NCBI GenBank assembly: GCA_037179515.1
Contig: JAXCGZ010005729.1
Location: 21,001 to 85,000 of the forward strand
Direction: 5' to 3'
DNA: 64,000 bases
Source of the DNA: Halocaridina rubra
Lineage: Eukaryota > Arthropoda > Malacostraca > Decapoda > Atyidae
This document shows positions 47,462-58,180 of the stretch, in pieces; the first letter of the stretch is position 1; each line of letters starts with the position of its first letter. A program made the translations under genes and the position numbers. The notes under the pieces are model-generated. The model did not search any database. It had not been told where the DNA came from and was given only the letters and a program-made list of their open reading frames with translations.

Positions 47462-47580
47462 GGAACCGTGGTAGCACAGCAGTTAAAGTGCATCTAACCT
47501 TAATATCCCAGCTCCAACCTATCTGTATTCACCCTTATTCAAATGGGTATTAATAGTGACATAAAATGGCAAACAACAAC
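47462..47580 (+). mobile_element. SINE family A copy
   Basis: Plus copy directly behind the previous one. GGTAGCACAGCAGTTAAAGT is followed at once by the body, with an internal deletion of the B box side. Confidence 0.7.
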
Positions 47581-47784
47581 TTCCAATAATATTGGTACAA
47601 AGAGTACCAATAAAATGCAAGACAGCAAAAAAAAAAAAAACACATACTGTACTGTAATAACCTCAGCCTAGCCAATATTCATTCATTTTACTATAAAACT
47701 CATCCAATAGCAAAAGAAAAGTCTTCAATAGAAGTATGCTAGTTCCATTTAAGCCAAGTACAGTACATACATACATACATTAGA

Positions 47785-48825
47785 GTAAGAAACTCAGTCT
47801 GTGAATAGAGAAGAGTTAGTAGTGGAATTCCACAAGGTTCAGTTTTAGGGCTACTTTTGTTCCTTGTATATGTAAATGACCTACCCGAGTTTGTAAATTC
47901 ATTCATGAATATGTTTACAGATGATGTAAAAATTGTGAAAAAAGTAAAAGACGAGAACTTCAGGAAGACCTAAATAGTCTGTCTGAGAGGTTAGAAAAGT
48001 GGCTAATGAAATTCAATACTTCAAAATGTAAGGTAATGAAAAGTGGCTAATGAAATTCAATACTTCAAAATGTAAGGTAATGAAAATGGGTACAAGTGCA
48101 AGAAGGCCCAAGCTTGACTACTCAATGGCAGAAGCAGAATTTCAAGAGACAGAGAATGAGAGATCTAAGAGTAAACATACTTTCAGATTTGTCTTCAGAA
48201 ATACATTTAAATGGTATAGTAATGGCAGCATATGCTTTCTTAGCAAATATAAGGGTAGCCTTCAGGCACATGAACAAGGAAATGTTCAGAAAAATTTATG
48301 TAGCCTAAGTGAGGCAAATGCTTGAATATACAGTCCTGTTTTGGAATTCACACTTGAAAAAGCACGTAGTTAAGCTAGGAAAAGTTCAAAGACAAGCCAC
48401 AAAACTGGTGCCAGAAATACGCAATCTCAGTTATGATGAGAGGTTGAGGGAATTAGATTTACCATCACTCAAAGCTAGAAGAATGAGGGGGGACATGGTG
48501 ACGGATTTTAAATTCCATCATGGTTGTGACAGAGTGGATATGGATCGATATTTTGATCTAGCTGGCAACAGAACTAGAGGTCATAATTTGAAGCTTCGTA
48601 AGAAAACTTCTTTGCAGGATATAAGGAAGTACTGTACTGTACTATGTTGTGTAAGAGTAGCTGATTATTGGAATTCGCTAAGCGAGGAGGTAGTTAATGC
48701 TAATTAAATCCATGGTTTTACGGACAAGTATGATAAGTATCACTAAGTACAAAATGTAACCAACCAGGAGATGGAAAGTTACGAGCTTGGGGCTCTTTCC
48801 CGTAAGTACAATTAGGTAATAACAT
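47785..48825 (+). pseudogene. LINE RT copy with internal 45-bp duplication
   Basis: Same lineage as 1.4-2.9 kb. It reads VVEFHKVQF-like broken sequence, then LLFLVYVNDLPEF, later TSKCKVMKMGTSARRPKLDY and the usual C-terminal region to FTDKYDKYH, with several frameshifts. The segment GAAAAGTGGCTAATGAAATT and following occurs twice in tandem (47994 and 48039). It ends with the shared 3' UTR and AATTAGGTAAT before a TA array. Confidence 0.85.
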
Positions 48826-48832
48826 ACATACA

Positions 48833-49590
<758 letters not shown>

Positions 49591-49591
49591 C

Positions 49592-49930
49592 TTATACGTG
49601 GCTGATATCCCCCTTGTAAAGGGGTCGTGGCCTGGTCAGAGCACTTACATTAACCAGAAGCTAATATATCTCGTTCGTGGCTTTTAATTCCTTTGGAATA
49701 TACGGATGCCACAATTTCCCTCACCTCCCTGCTTGGATCACCAACAGGATGCGTGGGCAAGATAATTGTGGCCTAAAAGCTGCAAATGGCTAATAAATAC
49801 AATGTATAGTCATTGTTTCCTTATGAAGGGTTGCCAGTATTCTCCATCCACTTCCATGCTTGGGTCATCTACTGGATATGTGGGTAAGTTTCTTCTGCCA
49901 CAAGACCCGACAACTGCAGCTGGGTAACGC
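49592..49930 (-). repeat. Foldback repeat B copy
   Basis: TATCCCCCTTGTAAAGGGGT, CCAGAAGCTAATATATCTCG, CTGCTTGGATCACCAACAGG; a second partial block follows (GCTTGGGTCATCTACTGG). Confidence 0.6.
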
Positions 49931-50022
49931 AAGTTACAGTCATAATTTACAAGAATAGGTAAAAGAAAAACACAACTCTAATGCAGTATGTCTTAAATAC
50001 GTTATAATAGCAGCAAAACTGC

Positions 50023-50028
50023 TTTATT
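50023..50028 (-). terminator. Candidate poly(A) signal of the receptor gene
   Basis: AATAAA on the minus strand (TTTATT on plus), 111 bases past the stop codon. Confidence 0.45.
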
Positions 50029-50138
50029 TTTCTCTCTTGTTACATAGGAGTACAACATATACCTTGAAGTGTCTGTAGAGAGCTAGCAAACAGATCATTA
50101 CTTTCATTGGAAATAGCACATTTATACAGATTAATTTT

Positions 50139-50387
50139 TCAGAAGAGGCGAAATTTTATAATTTCGACTAAAAAGACAGAGGCAGCTTGGCATATACCAA
50201 ACAAAAAGATGTAAATTGGACCTTGTAAGTGTACAATCGTGAGTGCCAGAAGATTACCATCACTGACCTTGTGCGAAACCTTATCTGCAACCGAGGATGT
50301 ATTCTTTTTTTCCATCTGTCTTGTTTGGTAAACTTTTTTTCTTTCATTAAACATCATGTCATTAGTCCACTTCTCTATGAGTCCTGC
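50139..50387 (-). CDS. Receptor exon 9 (M3 and C-terminus)
   Basis: Acceptor ATCCCCAG. It encodes AGLIEKWTNDMMFNERKK, then LTIVHLQGPIYIFLFGICQA, stop TGA at 50141-50139. The AGL-EKW start after the S2 lobe and a single C-terminal helix with a very short cytoplasmic tail are typical of IRs. Confidence 0.9.
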   Translation of the reverse strand, partial: AGLIEKWTNDMMFNERKKVYQTRQMEKKNTSSVADKVSHKVSDGNLLALTIVHLQGPIYIFLFGICQAASVFLVEIIKFRLF

Positions 50388-53300
50388 CTGGGGATAAATG
50401 TGATACAAAATACTTTTTGTTAACATTTCAAAATATTGGGCATAAAAACAACCACTGTTGTCGTTTGCCATTTAATGTGTCACTTTTAATCCATAGTCTA
50501 TGGGTGTGGACACAGACAGATTGGAGCTGGGGAATTAGGGATGGATGACCTTTCTAACCCTTATCGGTAGTCTCAAACTTAGATTTGTCACTTCCCGAGG
50601 CGAGTGTTCTAGCCACTGTACTACCAGGATTCCCACATGACAAAAAACAATAATAACTAATACCACCAAAACTATGCTAATAACCAATTCTTACCTCAAT
50701 GATTGTTGCTAAGACTTTGTTCATGTTGTCTTTGTAAGGGGCCCCATGAGGTACGAGCCAAGCTGCATAACCTGGTATGACATTCTCCTTTGCAACATAC
50801 AGATTGGACTGGCCGTCATCATTCGTAAAGTGACGAGCAATATACATACCAACACTGAGTCGCTCGTGGAAGTAAGCTATGCTGAAATAAAATCATCTAT
50901 TAATTTTTTTTGGTACAGTATAAATCACCCTTACGAGGACTGTGATGGTGCAGAGGTTAAAGCACTCAACTCAGGAAGCAACATGGGCGATAGTAAGGCC
51001 ATAAAATCTTAATTCCCCCACTCCAAGCTGTGTCCATTGCCAAAATGGGAATTAATAGTGGCACATAAAATGGCAAAATACTATAAACCCATATAATGTG
51101 AATATGGATGTATTATGCTAAATTCGATGCATTTACTAGTTTCATGTTAGATGAAGAATTCATTCATCTTAAGAAAAGATCAAACCCGTGGTGCATTCAT
51201 GAGCAACCACCCAGCACTAAGCTCATGCAGAAGGACTACCTTAAACATAATGGATTTATCATCCTGCAGGCACATGGACAAGCAAATGTTCAGAAATAGT
51301 TATGCAACCTATGTGAGGCCGAAGCTTGAATATGCAACCCCCTATTGGAAGTCACACTTGAAAATGCACGTAGTTAAGCCGGAAAAAGTTTAAAGACATG
51401 CCACGACACTGGTGCCAGAAATACACAATCTCAGTTATTATGAGAGAGTGAGGGAATTAGACTAACTATCACTCGAAGCTAGAAGAATGAAGGGGGGTAT
51501 GATGACGGATTTTAAATTCCTTCATGGCTCTGACAGTGGATATGGATCAATATTTTGATATGGCTAGCACTAGAACTAGAGGTTATAATTTGAAGCCTCG
51601 TAAGAAAACTTCTTTGCAGGATGTAAGGAAGTACTTCTTTATTGTAAAAGTAATTGATAATTGGAATTTGCTAAGCGAGGAGGTAGTTAACGCTAACTCA
51701 GTCCATAGTTTTAAGGACAAGTATGATAAGTATAACTAAGTGTAGCAAGGGTCGTGATATGTGTGTGCCTTATGAGTTGTTCAGAAATAAGACACAAATA
51801 AGCTTGCGTATCAACATTTGCATATCAATCCGACGCTTTAACAACTGTGCTATTCAGGCAGTACAGCTAGTGCCCATATGCTTGTCGTAATAGGTAGGAC
51901 AAAAACTAACCATCACCAAATCTAAATTATCAAACAATAATCTATTAAATAATTAACTATAACACTCTGTGTATGAATAATAAGTTTAAAACTATTATAC
52001 TTGAGTTAATCTAGTTACTGTATATACATTATCACTGTTATCGGTCATTGTCATTATTTACATCTCACACTAAGTACATAATGGAACCGACCAGGAGACG
52101 GAAGTTACGAGCTTGGGGCTTTTTCATGTAAGCACAATTAGGAAATTACTATTAGGTCATTACTTGCTCTCTGTCAACCTGGATGGAAGGTAAGGGAGTG
52201 CTGTGAAACATGGGGCTTGCCAGACTATGCCTTTGCTCACTCTACCTCTGGTCAGATGATGTCCCCTAAGTCAATGCTAGATTTTATGAATGTTTGGACA
52301 TTATGACTCAAACTATATCATGATTATTGTAAAACTATTATCTGTCTCTTCTTTTTTTGCATATACCTGGCAGGAAATATCACATTTTACTTACGGTTTA
52401 TCTAGCGCTTCTTGGAGACCAATTGTAACATTTTCAACATAACTCGTTCGGCTGAAAACAGCCTTATGGGTGGGGATCTCCGAATCACGAAAGAATTCAT
52501 AAAAGGTATTAGCTTGAGGACGAAACTTTGAGCTAGAAAGAAAAAAAAACGCTCAGAAAATGGTAATATAATACAAAGCAGTGATTTAAAAGTTTTACCG
52601 GGTAAAAGTAGAATAATAAATCAATCAAAATAAGATACAGTGACTGTGAACAAATGTTTATCATTAAAGAGATGAAAGTCATTTTTGTTTTTATTGTACA
52701 ATTTTCTTCCTTTGGCTGTGGCTACCATGGCAATAAAAGGTAATATTTTTCTTCGTTTAATATGTCAGTGTTAGTCCCTACGTTGGGAGTTGGACACAGA
52801 CCTGTTAGAGCTGATGAATTTAGGCTGGATGTCTTTGCAAACACCCACAGTGGGCTCAATTGAGGGGTTTGCCAACTCGTGAGTCAAGTATTCTAATCAC
52901 CTTGCTACTGCGTTTCCCCGGCAAGGAAAGGTAAGATGAAGGGAAAAAATCGGCAATCTTTCTCATTAGGAACTACCAAGGCATACTATCTGTATACTTA
53001 ACTTCCGAAATGTCTCATCTTATTCTTAATGAGCAGTTTGTTTATATCTATGTGTTATTGCTTGCTAAATTGACTAAATGTATATAAACTCCGTAACAGT
53101 GAGGTAGGAGCCTTGGAGGATTCCACTGTATGGCGGATGTAATTGGACTAATGGTTAAAGGTCTTCTATGAAAGGCAGAGGCTATTGACGGTCATGGCAC
53201 AGAGGTCGATTATATACCTATCAAATAGCCAAGGTCCAGCCCCCTCTCCAATCTCACGTGGACCTAGTGATCTCCAAACTAAAACTGAATAATCAGGTAG

Positions 53301-53980
53301 ATCTATAGGAGATAATCGAACTCCCAATTAATTGCCCAATTTAGTCAGTAACAATGTTATAATTAAAAGTAATCCAACCCCGGGCCAGGATCTAACCTGT
53401 GGCGAGTATATTACGAGCCCTTGACGCTACCACTGAACCACATTGTAGGGATCTGTAAAATCCACTAATGACTTTAGTTATCTTGAGAATAAAAAGAACA
53501 CGACAAAAATACTCACTCCGCACCATTCCGAGCTAGTTGTTCAAGCGTTTCAACTCTATGTGGATACTTGGGCACAGTAAGAAAAGCGGTAAGGTTGCCC
53601 CTGTAAGCTATGCCAAGAATAAAGGCAAAAATTAACCAAGTTAACAACAAGAGTCTTGATGAGCTACTTCTGGGAAAAGCACTGAGTTCCCCTTGTCCAA
53701 GCAGTATTCCAATAACTTGTAGGATTATGGGTCCATTCTGTGCCTGATTTAATCTTTTCTGAGTATCAATAAATTGTACCTGGAGTGATGAATAAAATAT
53801 ATTAGAAAGATGGAATTTGGATTGATCTTATTCATTACAATCTTCATATATTAATCAACTAAATGCAATGTCCACAGACATTTTGGAGGTATGGAACTCA
53901 GGCTGGATATCCTTCCTAACGCCTTCCAGTGGGCTCAATCACGGGTCTGTCACCTCGTAAGTCGAGTACTTTAACCATGA

Positions 53981-54046
<66 letters not shown>

Positions 54047-54993
54047 CAATACTAAGTAAATATCGTACCAGTTTAAAAATCAGAGGCATCATGAGCAATA
54101 TCAAAAGAGTACCAGCCCAAACGGCATCTGTGAGGGGATAGTATAGACTCTGCCACTGAGGTTTTAAAGTTGGTTTGGCCATGACAAAGGTAAAAGTGGC
54201 TCTCTCAAGTGGTATCAGAAATTCACCACTTTGTTGGAAAATAGGAAGCATGGCTATCCTCATTACAGCAGCAAATGCATTTCTTTCTTTGACCAGGAAG
54301 CCAGTCATCTAAAAAGAAGAAAAAAAATACTCTTAATTAAATATGTGAGGACGATTACACAAAAAAAAAAAAAAAAAAAGCATAAAACTGAACAAAATTG
54401 TTTTCCTTTATTTTGCTTAATATCACACTCTGATTGACAGAGTAATTTATATTCTACAACTGTTGATGTTAGAAGTAGTGTCCACTATTATACTTTAGAC
54501 CGCTATATTCCATATTTTCCTTATATAGAATATGCATAATGTATATCATATAAAATTCGTAAAAACTTTTTGCATCTGTTCACAAGTCACTATTAAACAT
54601 TTTAGCAATGTTTAAATTTAAGCTCTCTATGAAACAAAAATGACCAGGAAGTAGTGCCAGTATTAATATATATTAGAAGTATTCAGTAATAATACTCCTA
54701 TTAAGCAGACCAAAGTTTTTTCCCAAGCTCTCAACAAAGATTCAAAACTTTCAACCGCATACCACAATTAAAAAGATTTAAATAATTAATTATTGTGAAA
54801 CCCGTACTGGCTTCACCCAAATCAGTACAATTGTAAATATTGTACATTTGACATTTAAAAAATAAAAGAAAAAAAAATCAGTAAATGGAAAAGCCCTGAA
54901 TGTGAAATTAAACTGCTTTTCAACATCACCAAGAATCAGTAAGACTTTAGCTTGCTCAAAATTTTTCCTCAACAGCTTAGAACTTTCAAAAGC

Positions 54994-55085
<92 letters not shown>

Positions 55086-57367
55086 AGAGAGAGCTAAGAA
55101 TTTTATTACGTGGCGCCAATACTTACTTCACCCAAACTAGAAAATAAAATCGCCCTGAATGTGAAATTTAAATACTTTCCAAAAGCACGAAGACTTTATG
55201 ACACTCTAGGTTGTTGAAAATCTCTAAACGAGGATTTAGAACTTTCAACTGCAAAATATATTTAGAACTTTCAGTTGCATAATATATTATGAAATATTTA
55301 AAAATCAATTATTTACAGCCAATACTCACCTCACGCAAGCTAGAAAATGGAATTGCCCTGAATGTGAAATTTAAATACTTTGCAACAGCACTAAGAACCA
55401 ACGATTCTCTCCCATACATTTCTGTTGTGTTTTTGCCATCATCTGTACGGATCTTATCTTGCCAAGGGTCCCAGGCCCCGCACGAGAGCCCCTTGGGTCA
55501 ACCATAAGTGCCCCTGTCACTTGTAGAGCCCCATAAAAACTGTCAAATATATACATGTGCAAACTGTAATATCGACAAACTTATACATTGTTTATAAGTA
55601 TATGATATACCAAAGATATTTAAGATCTTCACACACGAATCTTGTAAAGAACAGTAAGACAGGATATAAAGGATTAGGCTATTCATATTTACGAGGAAAT
55701 CACCTAAACTAGGCTAAGCTAACAATTTGCAAAATTATGGAACTTTATATAAGGTTTTAGAGTTACTCATCTTTAGAAGATCCTGACTAATTTGAGAAAA
55801 TTACAGTAGTATAAAGCAAGTCTTAAAAAATAATTCTATTTACTTAATGTATTTTTGAGGGAAAAGTTGGTAATCCCCTGTCAATATCAGTCCAGACTGT
55901 AATGTCCAGCGACCTACTTTGATCATCTCAGGTCCAGTAGGAGTGTAAGGCAAATGCGAGAACAAATCAAACCTGTTTTAAGTCAGATCATATTCATCTA
56001 TTACTTGCGAAACATATTTTCTGTTGTTTGACCTTTTGTGTCTTTACTCATCCCCGCGGGGGGCCATTAGAACGGGGATGGATATAGAAATGTCGGAGTT
56101 GGGAAATTAAGGCTGGGTGCCCTTCCTAACACCCTATGGTGGCTCCGAACACAGGTTTGTCACTTCCACAGTATAGAGCTCTAACCACTACGCTACCGCA
56201 GTCCCACTCATGTAGTGACAAACCCATGTTCGAGTCTGCTGATGGGATTTGGGAAGGGTATACAACCCTAATTGCCCAACTCCAACCTCCCTACGTGCAC
56301 CCTCATAACGGAGATTAATAATGACAATTGCATCTATGATAACTTGTGAAACAATTCAAAATGTCGTGCCATCAATAATTCTTAAAAAAAAACAATAAAT
56401 AAATAGATTAAAATAAAAATAAAAAGGTTCATGATAATTCACATAACTCAAAAACAAGATATCTTCGTGAAAATGTACAGAGCTTGCAGTCAATTTGTAA
56501 GATCAAATGTATGAGTTATTAAAAGGACAATTTACAGAGCATTAAACTAGGCAAATGCCAAACCCGTGTTTAAACCCCCTGCGAAGTGTTAGGGAGGATA
56601 TTCAGACTTGATTCACCCGCTTCAACTGTCTGTATCCACCTCCATGAGAATTGGGATAAATAAAATGATACAAAATAAGGCAAAAAAATAAAGCTAATAC
56701 AAAAGTTTGATACGAATGTAGATAAATACACCTGGCATAGTCAGATGGATTTCAGAGAGCAGTTTCTGTAGGGAAATAGTTTTTTTAGTTTCTCCCTCCT
56801 CCACCATCAATAATCGATAATATATAGAAGTGCTTTATTACCCATACCACATATATACTTACTTTCCAATACCGTTTATAGCCATTGCGTTCATTCTTGA
56901 AAAGGCTGAATATGTGGTCATTAGACGACGAAGTTGCGAGTAAGGCAAATTGGTAAGTATCAAGAGTTTTGTCGACCATACCAGAAGACGAGACTCAGAA
57001 GACATTTCCGCAAAAAGAGATAAAAAATTAACGTTTTCACTCACTAATACCATTGCCATGCACTGCGAAGCTACGCTTATCTGTTCAGAGAGTGATAAGA
57101 GATACACTTACATGTTTATGTTATTCTGAATATGACAAAAACCTCTTGAAAACCAAACTGTTAATTATGAACCCTTTTTTTTGGGGGGGGGGGTGTAAAT
57201 AAAATTTTATCTCATTTCGTTAATGCAGTGATAATGTAACACAAAGATACCTTTCTAGCTTCGCCTAGTGTAGCATTTAGCTCTGTAATTGTAGCATTGT
57301 CATCCTGACCTCTGAAAGGTACGTCTATAATCACATACGTGTATGATGCCAATATACCAGAGAAAAC
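50139..57367 (-). CDS. Ionotropic receptor (variant ionotropic glutamate receptor), 5'-partial, 9 exons, one frameshift
   Basis: Exons, in transcription order: 57367-57251, 57080-56863, 55972-55844, 55539-55330, 54308-54069, 53779-53517, 52532-52395, 50881-50695, 50387-50139. Splice phases agree throughout if one missing base in exon 4 is allowed; about 583 residues. Layout: N-terminal part; ligand-binding lobe S1 (RWTLQSGLILTGDYQLFPQK to AKYLNFTFR); M1 (WAGTLLILLMMPLIF); pore loop (NGPIILQVIGILLGQG); M2 with AYRGNLTAFLTVPKYP in place of the iGluR SYTANLAAF; lobe S2; M3 (GPIYIFLFGICQAASVFLVE). IRs are ligand-gated cation channels in arthropod sensory neurons. The subfamily and ligand cannot be read from this sequence. 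It could be a pseudogene if the frameshift is real. Confidence 0.88.
50458..50640 (-). mobile_element. SINE family A copy in the last receptor intron
   Basis: Minus copy (relative to +) with GTCACTTTTAATCC, GATTGGAGCTGGGGAATTAG and a head ending TCTAGCCACTGTACTACC. Confidence 0.8.
50695..50881 (-). CDS. Receptor exon 8 (S2 lobe)
   Basis: Acceptor TTATTTCAG, donor TTGAG/GTAAGA. It encodes HERLSVGMYIARHFTNDD, then VAKENVIPGYAAWLVPHGAP and YKDNMNKVLATIIE. The ENVIPGYAAW-VPHGAPY block is characteristic of the second half of IR S2 lobes. Confidence 0.9.
50937..51080 (+). mobile_element. SINE family A copy in receptor intron 7
   Basis: Plus copy with GTGATGGTGCAGAGGTTAAA, CCCCCACTCCAAGCTG and GGGAATTAATAGTGGCACAT. 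Confidence 0.75.
51265..52150 (+). pseudogene. LINE 3' end interrupted by a 330-bp insertion, in receptor intron 7
   Basis: 51265-51740 carries broken frames for ATYVRPKLEYATPYWKSHLK to VHSFKDKYDKYN. The 3' UTR stops at AACTAAGTGTAG and resumes at 52068 with CACTAAGTACATAATGGAACC through to GCACAATTAGG. The 51743-52067 insert is AT-rich, begins CAAGGGTCGTG and has no recognised family. Confidence 0.75.
52395..52532 (-). CDS. Receptor exon 7 (S2 lobe, first half)
   Basis: Acceptor TCTTTCTAG, donor AAACC/GTAAGT. It encodes SKFRPQANTFYEFFRDSEIP, then THKAVFSRTSYVENVTIGLQ. Confidence 0.88.
52755..52922 (-). mobile_element. SINE family A copy in receptor intron 6
   Basis: Minus copy with GTTGGACACAGACCTGTTAG and a head ending CTAATCACCTTGCTACTGC. 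Confidence 0.75.
53145..53450 (+). repeat. Repeat family C copy with tRNA-like end
   Basis: GAAAGGCAGAGGCTATTGAC, TCACGTGGACCTAGTGATCT, CTGAATAATCAGGTAGATC, then a tRNA-like segment on the minus strand (CCGGGCCAGGATCTAACC to CACTGAACCACA). This suggests a tRNA-headed SINE, transcribed from the minus strand. Confidence 0.65.
53517..53779 (-). CDS. Receptor exon 6 (pore loop and M2)
   Basis: Acceptor CACTCCAG, donor GCGGA/GTGAGT. It encodes the pore loop NGPIILQVIGILLGQG and the channel-lining helix RLLLLTWLIFAFILGIAYRG with NLTAFLTVPKYPHRVETLEQ. This is the diagnostic IR exon: the TANLAAFLT gate motif of iGluRs appears here as RGNLTAFLT, and PKYP-RVETL is IR-specific. Confidence 0.93.
53866..53980 (-). 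mobile_element. SINE family A copy in receptor intron 5
   Basis: Minus copy with GGATATCCTTCCTAACGCC and CGAGTACTTTAACCATG, running into (TAT)n. Confidence 0.75.
53981..54042. repeat. (TAT)n microsatellite
   Basis: Perfect trinucleotide run, 26 bp past the exon 5 donor. It prolongs the exon 5 frame as poly-Asn on the minus strand, which is not real coding. Confidence 0.95.
54069..54308 (-). CDS. Receptor exon 5 (end of S1 lobe and M1)
   Basis: Acceptor TTCTTTTTAG, donor AAACTG/GTACGA. 80 codons from MTGFLVKERNAFAAVMRIAM, through ERATFTFVMAKPTLKPQWQS, to the M1 helix DAVWAGTLLILLMMPLIF. The exon opens with an ATG codon, but upstream exons join in phase, so this is not the start. Confidence 0.92.
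54727..54972 (-). pseudogene. Decayed tandem copy of receptor exon 4, copy 3
   Basis: The minus frame reads VEKQFNFTFRAFPFTDF, a relative of the AKYLNFTFRAIPFSSLRE end of exon 4. The donor is lost (GAA/GCCAGT). An AT-rich insert separates the exon end from the flanking CTTCACCCAAATCAG block. The flank TTCAAAACTTTCAACCGCAT matches the flanks of the other copies. Confidence 0.7.
54998..55079. repeat. (TA)n array in receptor intron 4
   Basis: AT run inside the intron part of the second exon-4 duplicate. Confidence 0.96.
55116..55205 (-). pseudogene. Decayed tandem copy of receptor exon 4, copy 2
   Basis: The minus strand reads RAFGKYLNFTFRAILFSSLG in the frame of exon 4 and keeps a usable donor (GAA/GTAAGT). 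The 5' part is missing and no acceptor is seen. The flank TAGAACTTTCAAAAGCATA is shared with the other copies. Confidence 0.72.
55330..55539 (-). CDS. Receptor exon 4 (S1 lobe) with one-base frameshift
   Basis: Acceptor TATTTGACAG, donor GTGAG/GTGAGT. In frame with exon 3 it starts NFYGALQVTGALMVDPRG; in frame with exon 5 it ends WDPWQDKIRTDDGKNTTEMY, then ESLVLSAVAKYLNFTFRAIP. The two frames differ by one missing base. The change must fall in about 55462-55498, where the coding strand has runs GGGG, GGGG and GGG. Its length, 210, would need to be 211 for phase agreement. Confidence 0.87.
55635..55795. mobile_element. MITE GGATCTTGTAAAG family copy in receptor intron 3
   Basis: GAATCTTGTAAAGAACAGTAA at the left and GAGTTACTCATCTTTAGAAGATCC at the right, inverted. 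The interior AACTAGGCTAAGCTAACAAT resembles the other copies. Confidence 0.6.
55844..55972 (-). CDS. Receptor exon 3
   Basis: Acceptor TTAAAACAG, donor ATTAA/GTAAAT. It encodes FDLFSHLPYTPTGPEMIKVG, then RWTLQSGLILTGDYQLFPQK. VGRW-(x)4-GL and LFPQKY just before NFYG are typical of the start of the IR ligand-binding region. Confidence 0.88.
56030..56205 (-). mobile_element. SINE family A copy
   Basis: Minus copy with GGGATGGATATAGAAATGTC, GGCTGGGTGCCCTTCCTAAC and a head ending GCTCTAACCACTACGCTACC. Confidence 0.78.
56206..56330 (+). mobile_element. SINE family A copy, plus orientation
   Basis: Tail-out neighbour of the previous copy: GTGACAAACCCATGTTCGAG, TTGGGAAGGGTATACAACC and GGAGATTAATAATGACA. 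The two copies lie head to head. Confidence 0.72.
56530..56680 (+). mobile_element. SINE family A copy
   Basis: Plus copy with AAACCCGTGTTTAAACCCC, TTAGGGAGGATATTCAGAC and TTGGGATAAATAAAATGATA. Confidence 0.65.
56863..57080 (-). CDS. Receptor exon 2 (N-terminal region)
   Basis: Acceptor CTGAACAG, donor GGAAA/GTAAGT. It encodes ISVASQCMAMVLVSENVNFL, then RLLVWSTKLLILTNLPYSQL and FSRMNAMAINGIGK. The layout (W-TKLLILT-LP, N-M-I) fits the strand before the ligand-binding region in IRs. The exon-joined frame supports it; sequence identity alone is weaker here. Confidence 0.82.
57251..57367 (-). CDS. Receptor exon 1 visible here (5'-partial)
   Basis: Acceptor TTTTTTTTAG, donor AGAAAG/GTATCT (weaker than the others). 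It encodes VFSGILASYTYVIIDVPFRG, then QDDNATITELNATLGEARK, 39 codons, phase 0 at both ends. It starts with an acceptor, so at least one more 5' exon with the start and signal peptide lies further up, beyond the LINE block or outside the window. Confidence 0.72.
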
Positions 57368-57378
57368 CTAAAAAAAAA

Positions 57379-57380
<2 letters not shown>

Positions 57381-57461
<81 letters not shown>
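57381..57461. repeat. (TA)n array
   Basis: AT run just before receptor exon 1 on its coding strand. Confidence 0.96.
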
Positions 57462-57462
<1 letters not shown>

Positions 57463-57535
57463 CAAACTTATCCTTGATATCCAATGTTTCTAAAATGAAA
57501 TTAATTGCTTAGGGAGGAAAACACACACACACACG

Positions 57536-58037
57536 GCCAAAACTTGAATATGCAGCCCCCTTTTGGAATCCGCACTTGAAAAGGCACATAGCTAAGCTTG
57601 AAAAAGTTCAAAGACATGCCACGAAACTGGTGCCAGAAATACGCAATCTCAGTTATGATGAGAGGCTGAGGGAATTAGACTTACCATCACTCGAAGCTAG
57701 AAGATTGAGGGGGGGATATGGTGACAGTCTTTAAATTCCTTCATGGTTATGATAGAGTGGATAGGGATCGATATTTGGATATGGCTGGCTATAGAACTAG
57801 AGGTCATAGTTTGGAGCTTCGTAAGAAAACTTCTTTTCAGGATGTAAGGAAATACTTTTTCAGTGTAAGAGTAGTTGATAATTGGAATTGGCTAAGCGAG
57901 GAGGTAGTTAATGTTATCTCAATCCATAGTTTTAAGGACAGGTATGATAAGTATCACTAAGTACAAAATGGAACCGATCAGGAGACGGGAAGATACGAGC
58001 TTTGGGTTCTTTCCCGTAAGCACAATTGGGTAATCCC
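57536..58037 (+). pseudogene. LINE 3' end, near-identical to 1.9-2.9 kb
   Basis: Codes, in two frames split by one extra G near 57712, for the last roughly 135 residues (AKTLEYAAPFWNPHLK to FKDRYDKYH). It is followed by the 3' UTR ending GCACAATTGGGTAATC and then C-, CA- and TA-repeats. Confidence 0.85.
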
Positions 58038-58084
58038 CCCCCCCCCCCCCCACACACACACACCACACACACACACACACACAC

Positions 58085-58088
<4 letters not shown>

Positions 58089-58174
<86 letters not shown>
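58089..58174. repeat. (TA)n array
   Basis: AT run after the LINE tail and a (C)n(CA)n tract (58037-58084). Confidence 0.96.

Positions 58175-58180
<6 letters not shown>

Noticed and set aside
55371..55562. 63-residue frame across receptor exon 4 as a separate gene
   Set aside because: Its first part is the true exon frame and the rest is out of frame because of the missing base; no independent gene is needed.
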